Shown here piece by piece: positions 24,823 to 33,075 of a DNA stretch of 64,000 nt. A program made the position numbers and the translations under genes. The stretch covers positions 1,178,001-1,242,000 of the forward strand of contig NZ_JAHWXN010000001.1 in the NCBI RefSeq assembly GCF_023091245.1, given 5' to 3'. Below the pieces are notes generated by a model. The model was not told where the DNA came from. It ran no database searches and worked only from the letters and a program-made list of their open reading frames with translations. This stretch comes from Microbacterium croceum. Lineage in GTDB: Bacteria > Actinomycetota > Actinomycetes > Actinomycetales > Microbacteriaceae. Within the stretch, counting starts at the first letter, position 1; each line of letters opens with the position of its first letter.

Positions 24823-26823
24823 ATGGATGTGAAGAAGATCACCAGGAACCCCCTGATCTACGTGGCGCTGATCGGTCTGCTGCTGTTCGGCGGCTTCCTG
24901 CTGATCTCGAACCTCGGTGCGCCCAAGCAGATCACCACGCAAGAGGGGCTGAAACTGCTCGCCGGCACCACGGTCACCGAGGTGCTCAACACCGATGGCG
25001 ACCAGCGCGTCGACATGACGCTCTCGAAGGCCTTCGAGGGCGCGGAGAACGTGCAGTTCTACTATGTCGACGCCCGGGCCGACGAGGTCGTCGCGGCGAT
25101 CAACGACGCCGATCTCAAGGACGGCTTCAACGACGCGGTGCCGCGCTCCACCTGGTTCGACGGCTTCATCTCCCTTCTCCTCCCGCTCGTGCTGCTGGGC
25201 CTGCTGTTCTGGTGGCTGTTGTCGTCGATGCAGGGCGGCGGCGGCAAGGTCATGCAGTTCGGCAAGTCGAAGGCGAAGCTCGTCAACAAGGAGTCGCCGA
25301 CCGTCACCTTCGCCGACGTGGCCGGTGCCGACGAGGCGATCGAGGAGCTCCACGAGATCAAGGAGTTCCTGCAGGACCCCGCGAAGTTCCAGGCGATCGG
25401 TGCTCGCATCCCGAAGGGCGTGCTGCTGTACGGCCCTCCGGGAACCGGCAAGACCCTCCTCGCCCGCGCGGTCGCCGGTGAGGCAGGCGCCCCCTTCTAC
25501 TCGATCTCCGGATCCGACTTCGTCGAGATGTTCGTGGGTGTCGGAGCCTCCCGTGTGCGTGACCTGTTCAACGTCGCCAAGGAGAATGCGCCGGCGATCA
25601 TCTTCATCGACGAGATCGATGCTGTCGGTCGCCACCGTGGCGCTGGTATGGGCGGCGGAAACGATGAGCGCGAGCAGACCCTGAATCAGATGCTCGTCGA
25701 GATGGACGGCTTCGACCCCAACGCGAACGTCATCGTGATCGCGGCGACGAACCGTCCCGACATCCTCGACCCTGCGCTGCTGCGTCCCGGTCGTTTCGAC
25801 CGTCAGATCGGCGTCGATGCCCCCGATCTCAAGGGTCGCCAGAAGATCCTCGAGGTACACAGCAAGGGCAAGCCGCTCGCGAAGAGCGTCGACCTCGAGG
25901 TCGTCGCCCGCAAGACCCCGGGATTCACCGGTGCCGATCTGGCGAACGTGCTGAACGAAGCCGCGCTGCTCACCGCGCGCTCGAATGCACAGCTGGTCGA
26001 CAACCGCGCACTCGACGAGGCCATCGATCGTGTGATCGCCGGCCCGCAGCGACGCACGCGTGTGATGAAGGACAAGGAGAAGCTCATCACGGCCTACCAC
26101 GAGGGCGGACACGCTCTGGCGGCGGCGGCGATGAACTACACCGACCCGGTGACCAAGATCACGATCCTGCCGCGTGGCAAGGCTCTCGGCTACACCATGG
26201 TGCTCCCGCTGGACGACAAGTATTCGGTCACCCGCAACGAGCTGCAGGATCAGCTGACCTACGCCATGGGCGGTCGCGTCGCGGAGGAGATCATCTTCCA
26301 CGACCCCACCACCGGCGCGTCGAACGACATCGAGAAGGCGACGTCGATCGCCCGCAAGATGGTCATCGAGTACGGCATGACCACGCAGGTCGGTCCGGTC
26401 AAGCTCGGCACCGAGGGCGGAGACATGTTCGTGGCCCGCGACATGGGGCGTGGCCGCGAGTACTCCGAGAAGGTCGCCGAGCGCGTCGATGCCGAGGTGC
26501 GCGCGCTCATCGAGCAGGCGCACAACGAGGCGTACACGGTGATCAGTGAGAACCGCGACATCCTCGACCGTCTCGCCCTGGCGCTGCTGGAGGAGGAGAC
26601 CCTCGATCACAATCAGATCGCGGAGATCTTCACCGAGATCAAGAAGCTCCCCGAGCGTCCGTTGTGGCTGTCGAGCGAGGATCGCCCGGTCTCGGAGCGT
26701 CCTCCGATCGAGGTGCCGAAGAAGGATGTCTCCCTCGCCGCCTCCGTCGAGGCGCCGGCCGCTGCCGCGCGCACGCAGACGGGATCGGCGGGCGCCGGTC
26801 AGGCGCGACCAGCGACGGCCTGA
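24823..26823 (+). CDS. ftsH: ATP-dependent zinc metalloprotease FtsH
   Basis: 666 residues. Two membrane helices (about 10-30 and 112-135) flank an extracytoplasmic domain; the AAA+ module follows with Walker A GPPGTGKT (204-211), Walker B FIDEIDA (261-267) and RPGRFDRQI containing the arginine fingers. The zinc site is HEGGH (426-430), a slight variant of HEAGH that keeps both histidines and the glutamate. A disordered Ala/Pro-rich tail ends the protein. FtsH degrades misfolded and regulatory membrane proteins. It precedes folE by 2 bp and probably drives the folate operon. Confidence 0.98.
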   Translation: MDVKKITRNPLIYVALIGLLLFGGFLLISNLGAPKQITTQEGLKLLAGTTVTEVLNTDGDQRVDMTLSKAFEGAENVQFYYVDARADEVVAAINDADLKDGFNDAVPRSTWFDGFISLLLPLVLLGLLFWWLLSSMQGGGGKVMQFGKSKAKLVNKESPTVTFADVAGADEAIEELHEIKEFLQDPAKFQAIGARIPKGVLLYGPPGTGKTLLARAVAGEAGAPFYSISGSDFVEMFVGVGASRVRDLFNVAKENAPAIIFIDEIDAVGRHRGAGMGGGNDEREQTLNQMLVEMDGFDPNANVIVIAATNRPDILDPALLRPGRFDRQIGVDAPDLKGRQKILEVHSKGKPLAKSVDLEVVARKTPGFTGADLANVLNEAALLTARSNAQLVDNRALDEAIDRVIAGPQRRTRVMKDKEKLITAYHEGGHALAAAAMNYTDPVTKITILPRGKALGYTMVLPLDDKYSVTRNELQDQLTYAMGGRVAEEIIFHDPTTGASNDIEKATSIARKMVIEYGMTTQVGPVKLGTEGGDMFVARDMGRGREYSEKVAERVDAEVRALIEQAHNEAYTVISENRDILDRLALALLEEETLDHNQIAEIFTEIKKLPERPLWLSSEDRPVSERPPIEVPKKDVSLAASVEAPAAAARTQTGSAGAGQARPATA

Positions 26824-26825
26824 GC

Positions 26826-27455
26826 GTGGCCGTCGACAGAGGTCGCGTCGAACGGTTCACCCGCGAACTGCTCGAGGCGATCGGGGAGGATCCCGACCGG
26901 CCTGGATTGAAGCAAACGCCCGCGCGCATGGCCGAGCTGTACTCGGAGTTCTTCTCCGGGGTCGGTGAGGATGCCGCGGAGCCGCTGGCGCGCACCATCA
27001 GCGTCACGCGTGGCCCCGCCCCCGACACCCTTCCTTCCGGCGCCGTGCTGCTGCGCGACATCCGGTTCCGCTCGGTGTGCGAACACCATCTGCTTCCCTT
27101 CGCCGGCCGTGCGCACCTCGCCTACCTCCCCGGCGAACAGGTCGTCGGGCTGGGAGCGCTCGTGCGCGTCGTGGAGATCCTCGCCTCACGACCGCAGGTG
27201 CAGGAGCGACTCGGTGAGCAGATCGCCGACACCATCGCCGAGCACCTCGACACCCGCGGCGTGCTGGTCGTGCTCGACGCCAGCCACGGCTGCGTCACGA
27301 TGCGCGGCGGACGCCAGCCCGAAGCCTCCACCCTCACGATCGCCGCGCGAGGGGAGTACACCGACCCGATCGCGCGTGCCGAGCTCATCGCGCTGATCGG
27401 CCCTTCGACGAGCTCAGGGACCCAGGGCTCAGGGGCCCAGGGCTCAGGGGCCTAG
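26826..27455 (+). CDS. folE: GTP cyclohydrolase I
   Basis: 209 residues from a GTG 2 bp after the ftsH stop. The catalytic domain shows RPGLKQTPARMAELYSEFF, zinc-binding SVCEHHLLPF and the second ligand region SHGCVTMRGGRQ, with the allosteric-type core typical of FolE1. It converts GTP to 7,8-dihydroneopterin triphosphate, the first step of folate synthesis. The last 18 residues (from PSTSSGTQGSG onward) are not part of the family: they are translated from a repeat-like sequence with a tandem 15-bp unit. Confidence 0.96.
   Translation: MAVDRGRVERFTRELLEAIGEDPDRPGLKQTPARMAELYSEFFSGVGEDAAEPLARTISVTRGPAPDTLPSGAVLLRDIRFRSVCEHHLLPFAGRAHLAYLPGEQVVGLGALVRVVEILASRPQVQERLGEQIADTIAEHLDTRGVLVVLDASHGCVTMRGGRQPEASTLTIAARGEYTDPIARAELIALIGPSTSSGTQGSGAQGSGA
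27400..27452. repeat. Repeat-derived tail of folE, including a 15-bp tandem
   Basis: CCCTTCGACGAGCTCAGGGA starts at 27401, resembling a palindromic sequence I know as dispersed through Microbacteriaceae genomes. It is followed by two identical copies of CAGGGCTCAGGGGCC (27423-27437, 27438-27452), all inside the folE reading frame. Confidence 0.55.
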
Positions 27456-27457
27456 GC

Positions 27458-28279
27458 ATGACCGGCATCTGGGGCATCGTCAATGTCACCCCTGACTCGT
27501 TCAGCGATGGCGGCCGCTTTCTGGACGTCGACCGCGCGGTCGCGCAGGGGCTGCAGCTTCGTGCCGACGGCGCGACTGTGCTCGACATCGGCGGTGAGTC
27601 GACTCGTCCGGGCGCCGAGCGTGTCAGCGCGGCCGTCGAGCAGCAGCGCGTGCTCCCCGTGATCGAGCAGCTGGTCGCAGCGGGGGCCCCGGTCAGCGTC
27701 GACACGATCAACGCGTCCACAGCCGCGGCCGCTGTGCGAGCCGGGGCACGGATCGTGAACGACGTCTCGGGCGGCCTCGCCGATCCGGACATGCGTGCCG
27801 CCGTCGCCGAGTCCGGCGCCGACTTCGCGATCGGGCACTGGCGCGGTTTCTCCGATGACATGTACGCGCACGCGGAGTACCGCCGCGCCGCGCGAGAGGT
27901 CGCGGGGGAGCTGCAGGAGCGCGTCGGCGAAGCCGCCGCATCCGGAATCGCCCCTTCTCGACTGATCGTCGATCCGGGCATCGGCTTCGCAAAGGCCGGA
28001 GACCAGAACTGGGACGTGCTACGGGGGCTCGACGAGATCGTCGGGCTCGGGCTGCGCGTGCTGGTCGGCACCTCGCGCAAGCGCTTCCTCGCCGAGACGC
28101 TGCGTCAGTCGGCCGGATCGGCGGCGGTCCATGCCGAGGTGTCGGAGCAGCGGCGCGATCTCGCCACGGCGGTCACCAGCGCCCTCGCGGCCCGCGCCGG
28201 CGTATGGGCGGTGCGCGTGCACGACGTCGCCGCCACCCGCGACGCCCTGGCGATCACGCACGCCTGGGACGGTCGCTGA
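27458..28279 (+). CDS. folP: Dihydropteroate synthase
   Basis: 273 residues, 2 bp after folE. The two signatures are clear: GIVNVTPDSFSDGGRF at the N-terminus and LDIGGESTRPGAERVS around residue 45, plus VSVDTINAS, INDVSGG-like VNDVSGGLADP, and the C-terminal LVGTSRKRFLAE phosphate-binding loop. It condenses 6-hydroxymethyl-dihydropterin pyrophosphate with p-aminobenzoate; it is the sulfonamide target. Part of a folE-folP-folB-folK operon. Confidence 0.97.
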   Translation: MTGIWGIVNVTPDSFSDGGRFLDVDRAVAQGLQLRADGATVLDIGGESTRPGAERVSAAVEQQRVLPVIEQLVAAGAPVSVDTINASTAAAAVRAGARIVNDVSGGLADPDMRAAVAESGADFAIGHWRGFSDDMYAHAEYRRAAREVAGELQERVGEAAASGIAPSRLIVDPGIGFAKAGDQNWDVLRGLDEIVGLGLRVLVGTSRKRFLAETLRQSAGSAAVHAEVSEQRRDLATAVTSALAARAGVWAVRVHDVAATRDALAITHAWDGR

Positions 28280-28316
28280 GGCGTCCTCTCGGCGCGGCCG
28301 GTGGGTCGCGTGTCCA

Positions 28317-28405
28317 CAACTCAGGACGATTCGGGCGGGAACGGCGGGTGGCGCGCGTGCTCCTGCGGAGAAGGCCCAGCACGATCTGCGGCTCTTCCTG
28401 AGTTG
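28317..28405. repeat. Palindromic element between folP and folB
   Basis: Perfect 10-bp arms CAACTCAGGA and TCCTGAGTTG around a 69-bp GC-rich centre, in a 168-bp gap within an otherwise tightly packed operon. The size and arms suggest a small non-coding repeat element. Confidence 0.5.
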
Positions 28406-28435
28406 CGAGCAGGCGCGGCGGTCGGGGGTCCGCCG

Positions 28436-28448
28436 TACGCTAGGGGCA
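28436..28448 (+). promoter_or_regulatory. -10 box of leaderless folB
   Basis: TACGCT at 28436-28441, then 6 nt to the folB ATG at 28448, immediately downstream of the palindromic element. It gives the second half of the folate operon its own start. Confidence 0.5.
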
Positions 28449-28843
28449 TGGATTCCCTCGACCAGATCGCATTGACCGGCCTCACCGTGTTCGGCCGACA
28501 CGGCGTGTACGACCACGAGCGCGAGAACGGGCAGGAGTTCACGGTCGACCTGCAGTTGTCGTTGTCGCTGGAGCAGGCCGCGGCGACCGATGACGTGCGC
28601 GACACCGTGCACTACGGAGAGCTGGCCGAGAAGGTGGCCGCTGTCGTCGCGGGGGAACCGGTGGACCTTATCGAGACGCTCGCCTCGCGGATCGCCGATG
28701 TCGCGCTGGAGGACCAGCGGGTACAGTTCGTGACCGTCACCGTGCACAAGCCGCACGCCCCGATCCCGCTCACGTTCACCGATGTCGCGGTCTCCGTGCA
28801 CCGAGGGCGCAGGCCCGCCGCGCTGGAGGACATCACCGCATGA
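28448..28843 (+). CDS. folB: Dihydroneopterin aldolase
   Basis: 131 residues, standard length. It begins MDSLDQIALTGLTVFGRHGV and has GQEFTVDLQLSLSLEQAA, YGELAEKVAAVVAGEPVDLI and LIETLASRIAD, the substrate-pocket glutamate and helix of FolB, with a C-terminal VTVHKPHAPIPLTFTDVAVS strand. It converts dihydroneopterin to 6-hydroxymethyl-dihydropterin and glycolaldehyde. Its stop overlaps the folK start (ATGA), so the two are co-translated. Confidence 0.97.
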   Translation: MDSLDQIALTGLTVFGRHGVYDHERENGQEFTVDLQLSLSLEQAAATDDVRDTVHYGELAEKVAAVVAGEPVDLIETLASRIADVALEDQRVQFVTVTVHKPHAPIPLTFTDVAVSVHRGRRPAALEDITA

Positions 28844-29379
28844 GCCGCAACCTGACGATCCCGCCGAACATCCCGCCGTCCCGCGGGGGCCGCGCCGAGA
28901 CGGTCGCCGTCGTCGCCCTCGGTGCCAACCTCGGCGATCGGCAGGCGACCATCCGTGCAGCGGCGGAGCGCATCGCCCGCCTTCCCCTGGTCACGGACGT
29001 ACGCCTCTCAAGGCTCTTCGAGACCGTCGCCGTGCGCCCCGACGGTCCCGATCCGGATGCCCCCGGCTATGTGAACGCGGTCGCGCTGGTCACCACGCGT
29101 CTGGCACCCGAGATCCTTCTCGGGATGCTGCATGCCATCGAGGACGAGAACGGCCGGGAGCGCCATCAGCGGTGGGGCGACCGCACGCTCGACCTCGACC
29201 TCATCACGTACGGCGACGTGGTCTCGGACGATCCTCGTGTGCAGCTTCCGCACCCTCGGGCGGCAGAGCGGCTCTTCGTGCTGGAACCCTGGTTGGATCT
29301 CGACCCCGACGCCGAACTGCAGGGGCACGGCCGGGTGGCCGACCTCGCCGAAGAGCTGCGGGCGCGAGGCGACGGATGA
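28840..29379 (+). CDS. folK: HPPK pyrophosphokinase
   Basis: 179 residues. Signatures are VALGANLGDRQATIRAAAER near residue 25-45, PGYVNAVALVTT, and the HPPK motif RWGDRTLDLDLITYGDV followed by LPHPRAAERLFVLEPW. It pyrophosphorylates 6-hydroxymethyl-dihydropterin with ATP, feeding FolP. Overlaps folB upstream and the DUF3180 gene downstream by 4 bp each. Confidence 0.97.
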   Translation: MSRNLTIPPNIPPSRGGRAETVAVVALGANLGDRQATIRAAAERIARLPLVTDVRLSRLFETVAVRPDGPDPDAPGYVNAVALVTTRLAPEILLGMLHAIEDENGRERHQRWGDRTLDLDLITYGDVVSDDPRVQLPHPRAAERLFVLEPWLDLDPDAELQGHGRVADLAEELRARGDG

Positions 29380-29858
29380 AGCGGACCTCGGCGGGCCTGC
29401 TCGTGGTGCTCGCGCTGTTCGCGGCCGGTGGCGGGTATCTGCTCGATCAGCTGCTCACCGCGGGCGGACGCGCGACCTTCACTCCTTCCCTGCTGCTCCC
29501 GGTGCTCCTGCTGCTGATCGCGGCCGCGGCGCTCGGTGTTGCATGGCCGGTGCGGCGCAGCGTGCGCTCCGGTGTCCGCATCGATCCCTTCCGGGCGCTG
29601 CGGGCGGCGACGCTTGCGCGCGCATCCAGCCTGGTCGGAGCCCTCATGGCGGGCTTCGGCGGGGGACTCCTGGCGTTCCTGCTGTCCCGCCCCATCGATC
29701 CCCCGGTAGGGTCGACAGTGGCGATGCTGGCCCTGATCGGGAGCGCGATCGTGCTCGTGATCGCCGCGCTCATCGCCGAACAGTTCTGCACCCTGCCGAA
29801 GGATCCTGATGACTCAGAACCCAGAGACCTCGCCCCTGAACCCGGCAGAGGGCACTGA
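29376..29858 (+). CDS. DUF3180 membrane protein
   Basis: 160 residues with four hydrophobic helices (GLLVVLALFAAGGGYLLDQL, LLLPVLLLLIAAAALGVAWP, a third near residue 90 and MLALIGSAIVLVIAALIAEQ). A DUF3180 protein directly after folK is a standing feature of actinobacterial genomes. Function unknown. It overlaps folK by ATGA, and its 3' end overlaps the following PH-domain gene by 50 bp in another frame, so expression is tightly coupled. Confidence 0.9.
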   Translation: MKRTSAGLLVVLALFAAGGGYLLDQLLTAGGRATFTPSLLLPVLLLLIAAAALGVAWPVRRSVRSGVRIDPFRALRAATLARASSLVGALMAGFGGGLLAFLLSRPIDPPVGSTVAMLALIGSAIVLVIAALIAEQFCTLPKDPDDSEPRDLAPEPGRGH

Positions 29859-30390
29859 CCTCGCCGCGCTCGACCAGGGCACCTACACGCAGCTGCGGAC
29901 GGCTCGCAATGAGGCCCGCCTGGAGCTCGACGGCACCTGGCACCAGATCTCGCCACGCTACGTCGTGTCGCAGATCGTGCAGAACGCGATCTTCCTGGTC
30001 TTCGTCGTGATCGCCGCGGTCGTGCTCAACGTCGTCCTCTCCCAGGACTGGGTCTGGATCCCCGCCGGCGTCGTGATCCTGATCACCCTCATCACGCTGA
30101 TCATCCTTCCGCGGCAGGCGAGGGCGATCGGATACATGCTCCGCTCCGACGACATCGTCTTCCGCAAGGGCATCCTGTGGCAGCGGATGATCGCCGTGCC
30201 CTACGGTCGCATGCAGCTGGTCGACATCACGCAGGGGCCGCTCGACCGTGCATTCGGGATCACGCAGCTCAAGATGGTGACCGCGGCCGCCACGACCGGC
30301 GTGCAGATCCCCGGCCTCACCCAACGTGCGTCCGAGGCGCTGCGCGACACCCTGATCGAAGTCGCCGAGACCCGCCGGACCGGCCTGTGA
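29809..30390 (+). CDS. Bacterial PH-domain membrane protein (YdbS-like)
   Basis: 193 residues. Two membrane helices (ILVFVVIAAVVLNVVLSQ-like span and WIPAGVVILITLITLIIL) precede a bPH2 domain: YMLRSDDIVFRKGILWQRMI, VPYGRMQLVDITQGPLDRAF and GITQLKMVTA. Paired with the next gene it resembles Bacillus YdbS/YdbT, membrane proteins linked to envelope stress or secreted-peptide resistance. The role here is not established. Confidence 0.88.
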   Translation: MTQNPETSPLNPAEGTDLAALDQGTYTQLRTARNEARLELDGTWHQISPRYVVSQIVQNAIFLVFVVIAAVVLNVVLSQDWVWIPAGVVILITLITLIILPRQARAIGYMLRSDDIVFRKGILWQRMIAVPYGRMQLVDITQGPLDRAFGITQLKMVTAAATTGVQIPGLTQRASEALRDTLIEVAETRRTGL

Positions 30391-32348
30391 GCGAGCAGTT
30401 CCCGGCACCGCCGACGCCCTCCACCGTGCAGGGCGCGCCGGCCGCAGAGCCCCTGACGCTCGCCGACGGCGAGTGGCACCGGATGCATCCGCTCACGCCG
30501 CTCTTCAAGGGCGGGCTGGTGCTGATCGTCGTCGCGGGCATCGTGATCGCGAACATGCGCGACCGGGTCATCGCGTGGGTGGTCGACATCTTCGAGCCTG
30601 ACGCGCACTACGGGGACTACACCGGAGGCGACCCTGTCGACTGGGTCCTCGAGAACAATCTGATCCTGATCGCGCTGCTCAGCGTGCTGGGGCTGCTGGT
30701 CGTGCTGATCCTGGTGTTCTGGTTCATCTGGCGCTTCCACCAGTTCCGCATCACCGGCGATCACGTCGAGGTGCGCAAGGGGCTCGTCTTCCGCTCGCAC
30801 CGCCGTGCCCCGCTCGACCGAGTGCAGGGCGTGAACCTCACCCGCCCGTTCCCTGCCCGCATCATCGGCCTCGCCAAGCTCGAGGTCGTCGGAGCAGGCA
30901 ACGACGCGAACGTCGAGCTCGAGTACCTGGCCACCGGACGTGCGGAATCGGTCCGCGCCGACATCCTCCGCCTCGCGTCCGGCGCTCGCGCTGCACGACA
31001 GACTGCGACGAATGCGGCCTCCGGCGGTCCGACCGCCCCGGCGACCGCTCGCGCCCAGCTCGTCGGATCGATGAACGACGGTGTCACCGGCATGATCACC
31101 GGCGTCGATCTGGCCGACGTCGCTCCGGAGAGCGTCGTCAAGATCCCCACCGGTCGCCTGGTCGGCTCGCAGCTGATCTCGGGTGTGCTCTGGGTGGTGT
31201 TCTTCGGACTCATCTTCGCGGTCGCGATCGGCGGCATCTCGATCGGTGCGCTGCTCGACGGAGAGGCCGTGAGCGGATTCATCGGACTGGGCCTCGTGCT
31301 CGGCATGGGCATCCCGTTCATGATCGCCGTCGTGGGTATCACCTGGGCACAGATCTCCAAGTCGCTGCGGTACTCGATCGCGCCGACCCCCGACGGGGTG
31401 CGCATCACCTACGGCCTGCTCACCACGGTCACCGAGACGCTTCCGCCCGGCCGCATCTTCGCGGTCGAGGTCTCGCAGTCGCTGCTGTGGCGGCCGTTCG
31501 GCTGGTGGACGATCAAGATCAACAGGATGAGCGGCAAGAGCGCCTCGGCGCAGCAGTCGGGCAGCGCCCAGCAGTTCAACGTGGTGCTCCCGGTCGGCAA
31601 GCGTCCGGATGTCGAGCGTGTGCTGGGGCTGATCCTCCCCGATGTTCCCGCGAGCGACATCCCCCTCATCTGGGAGCACGGCGTGCTCGGACCGGTCGAG
31701 GGAGATCCGTACCGCACCATCCCGAAGCGTGCGTGGTGGCGCCGTCCGGTGTCGTGGAAGCGCCACGGCTTCGCGGTCACGGAGTTCGGCCTGCTGCTGC
31801 GCCGCGGCGTCGTGTGGCGCAAGCTCGCGGTGTTCCCGCTCGCGCGTCTGCAGGGCGTATCGCTGTCACAGGGGCCGATCGATCGCGCGCAGCGCGTGTC
31901 GGGTGCCCAGGTGCACACGGCGCCCGGGCCGATCACGGGAATGCTCTCCGGGCTCGAGCGCGATGATGCGCTCTCGCTGCTGGATGACGTGAGCCGTCTG
32001 GCCGCGGCCGCGGCGGCGCGGGACACCACCCACCGCTGGAGTGCGGCGGCGAACGCGGCTCCGGTCGCGCCTCCCGCGGCTCCTGCGCCCCCGATCCCGG
32101 GAGCCCCGATGCCGCCGACGCCGCCCGCAGCACCGTTCGGGGGAGCTCCGGCTCCGTCGGCGCCTCCGGCTCCGCCCGTGCTGCCTCCTGCTCCGCCGGT
32201 CGGGCCTCCTGCTCCGCCCGCTGCGCAGCCTGCCCCGCCGGCCGGGCCTCCTGCTCCGCCGGTGCCGCCCGCACCCCCCGCTCCGCCGGTGCCGCCCGCA
32301 CCACCCGCTCCGCCGGTGCCGCCGGTCGTGCCTCCGACGACGGACTGA
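30387..32348 (+). CDS. Bacterial PH-domain membrane protein (YdbT-like) with Pro-rich tail
   Basis: 653 residues from a GTG overlapping the previous stop (GTGA). Three bPH2 domains can be seen by their repeats: ITGDHVEVRKGLVFRSHRRA with LDRVQGVNLTRPFPARIIGL, then YSIAPTPDGVRITYGLLTTV, then FAVTEFGLLLRRGVVWRKLA with RLQGVSLSQGPIDRAQ, separated by membrane helix pairs. The final 110 residues are nearly all Ala and Pro (APPAPPVPPAPPAPP type), presumably disordered and perhaps reaching into the wall. Function unknown; partner of the preceding gene. Confidence 0.88.
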   Translation: MSEQFPAPPTPSTVQGAPAAEPLTLADGEWHRMHPLTPLFKGGLVLIVVAGIVIANMRDRVIAWVVDIFEPDAHYGDYTGGDPVDWVLENNLILIALLSVLGLLVVLILVFWFIWRFHQFRITGDHVEVRKGLVFRSHRRAPLDRVQGVNLTRPFPARIIGLAKLEVVGAGNDANVELEYLATGRAESVRADILRLASGARAARQTATNAASGGPTAPATARAQLVGSMNDGVTGMITGVDLADVAPESVVKIPTGRLVGSQLISGVLWVVFFGLIFAVAIGGISIGALLDGEAVSGFIGLGLVLGMGIPFMIAVVGITWAQISKSLRYSIAPTPDGVRITYGLLTTVTETLPPGRIFAVEVSQSLLWRPFGWWTIKINRMSGKSASAQQSGSAQQFNVVLPVGKRPDVERVLGLILPDVPASDIPLIWEHGVLGPVEGDPYRTIPKRAWWRRPVSWKRHGFAVTEFGLLLRRGVVWRKLAVFPLARLQGVSLSQGPIDRAQRVSGAQVHTAPGPITGMLSGLERDDALSLLDDVSRLAAAAAARDTTHRWSAAANAAPVAPPAAPAPPIPGAPMPPTPPAAPFGGAPAPSAPPAPPVLPPAPPVGPPAPPAAQPAPPAGPPAPPVPPAPPAPPVPPAPPAPPVPPVVPPTTD

Positions 32349-32352
32349 TCGC

Positions 32353-33045
32353 ATGGTGCGAGACGGACGCCTCGGCGTCGGCATCATCGGTGCAGGTCGT
32401 GTGGGCCCGGTGATCGGCGCGGCGCTCGGCGGCGCGGGCCACGCCGTCGTCGGCATCACGAGCGGCTCGGATGACGAGCGTGCCTCGGCCGTGCTGCCGG
32501 ATGTGCCGGTGCTGGACGCGCTCGAGGTCGTCCGTCGTGCCGAACTCGTCATCCTCGCCGTGCCGCACGACCAGCTGCCGTCGCTCGTCGCCGGCATCGC
32601 CGAGGTCGGAGGATGGCAGATCGGCCAGCTGGTGCTGCATACCGATCCGGCGTATGGCATCGAGGTGCTGCGCCCTGCCGCCGAGCGCGGCGCGATCCCG
32701 TTGGCCGTCCACCCGGCGATCACTTTCACGGGCACGTCGATCGACCTCCGGCAGCTCCCTGCGAGCTTCGCGGCCGTGACCGCGCCCGCTGCCGTGCTGC
32801 CGATCGCCCAGGCTCTCGCCGTGGAGATGGGATGCGAGCCGGTCGTCATCGCCGAAGGTGACCGGGCCGTCTATGCCGACGCCATCCAGACCGCGGCGGA
32901 CTTCTCCCGCTCGATCATCGGACAGTCCACCGCCCGGCTGCGGGAGATCGGCGTGGAGAACCCCGGCGGCTACCTCTCGGCCCTGGTGCAGTCGACGGTC
33001 GAGCGGGCGCTGCGCGAAGCATCCGATCCGCCGCCGGTGCTCTGA
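32353..33045 (+). CDS. Rossmann-like DUF2520 protein
   Basis: 230 residues. N-terminal Rossmann motif LGVGIIGAGRVGPVIGAALG, LVILAVPHDQLPSLVAGIAE, then LHTDPAYGIEVLRP, HPAITFTGTSIDL and the C-terminal DUF2520 helix bundle (DAIQTAADFSRSIIGQSTAR). These proteins look like NADP-dependent oxidoreductases but have no assigned reaction. In many Actinobacteria this gene sits just before panC in a folate/pantothenate cluster; here panC is absent and an envelope protein gene follows on the opposite strand. Confidence 0.88.
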   Translation: MVRDGRLGVGIIGAGRVGPVIGAALGGAGHAVVGITSGSDDERASAVLPDVPVLDALEVVRRAELVILAVPHDQLPSLVAGIAEVGGWQIGQLVLHTDPAYGIEVLRPAAERGAIPLAVHPAITFTGTSIDLRQLPASFAAVTAPAAVLPIAQALAVEMGCEPVVIAEGDRAVYADAIQTAADFSRSIIGQSTARLREIGVENPGGYLSALVQSTVERALREASDPPPVL

Positions 33046-33075
33046 TCCGCGGTCGCGGACCAGGGCGCTGTCGCG

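Noticed and set aside
24724..26610. 628-residue minus-strand open frame opposite ftsH
   Set aside because: Reverse-strand shadow of ftsH; no domains, Arg/Asp/Leu/Val-rich low-quality sequence.
32100..32340. Apparent tandem repeat DNA
   Set aside because: It is the coding sequence of the Ala/Pro tail of the PH-domain protein, not a separate repeat locus.
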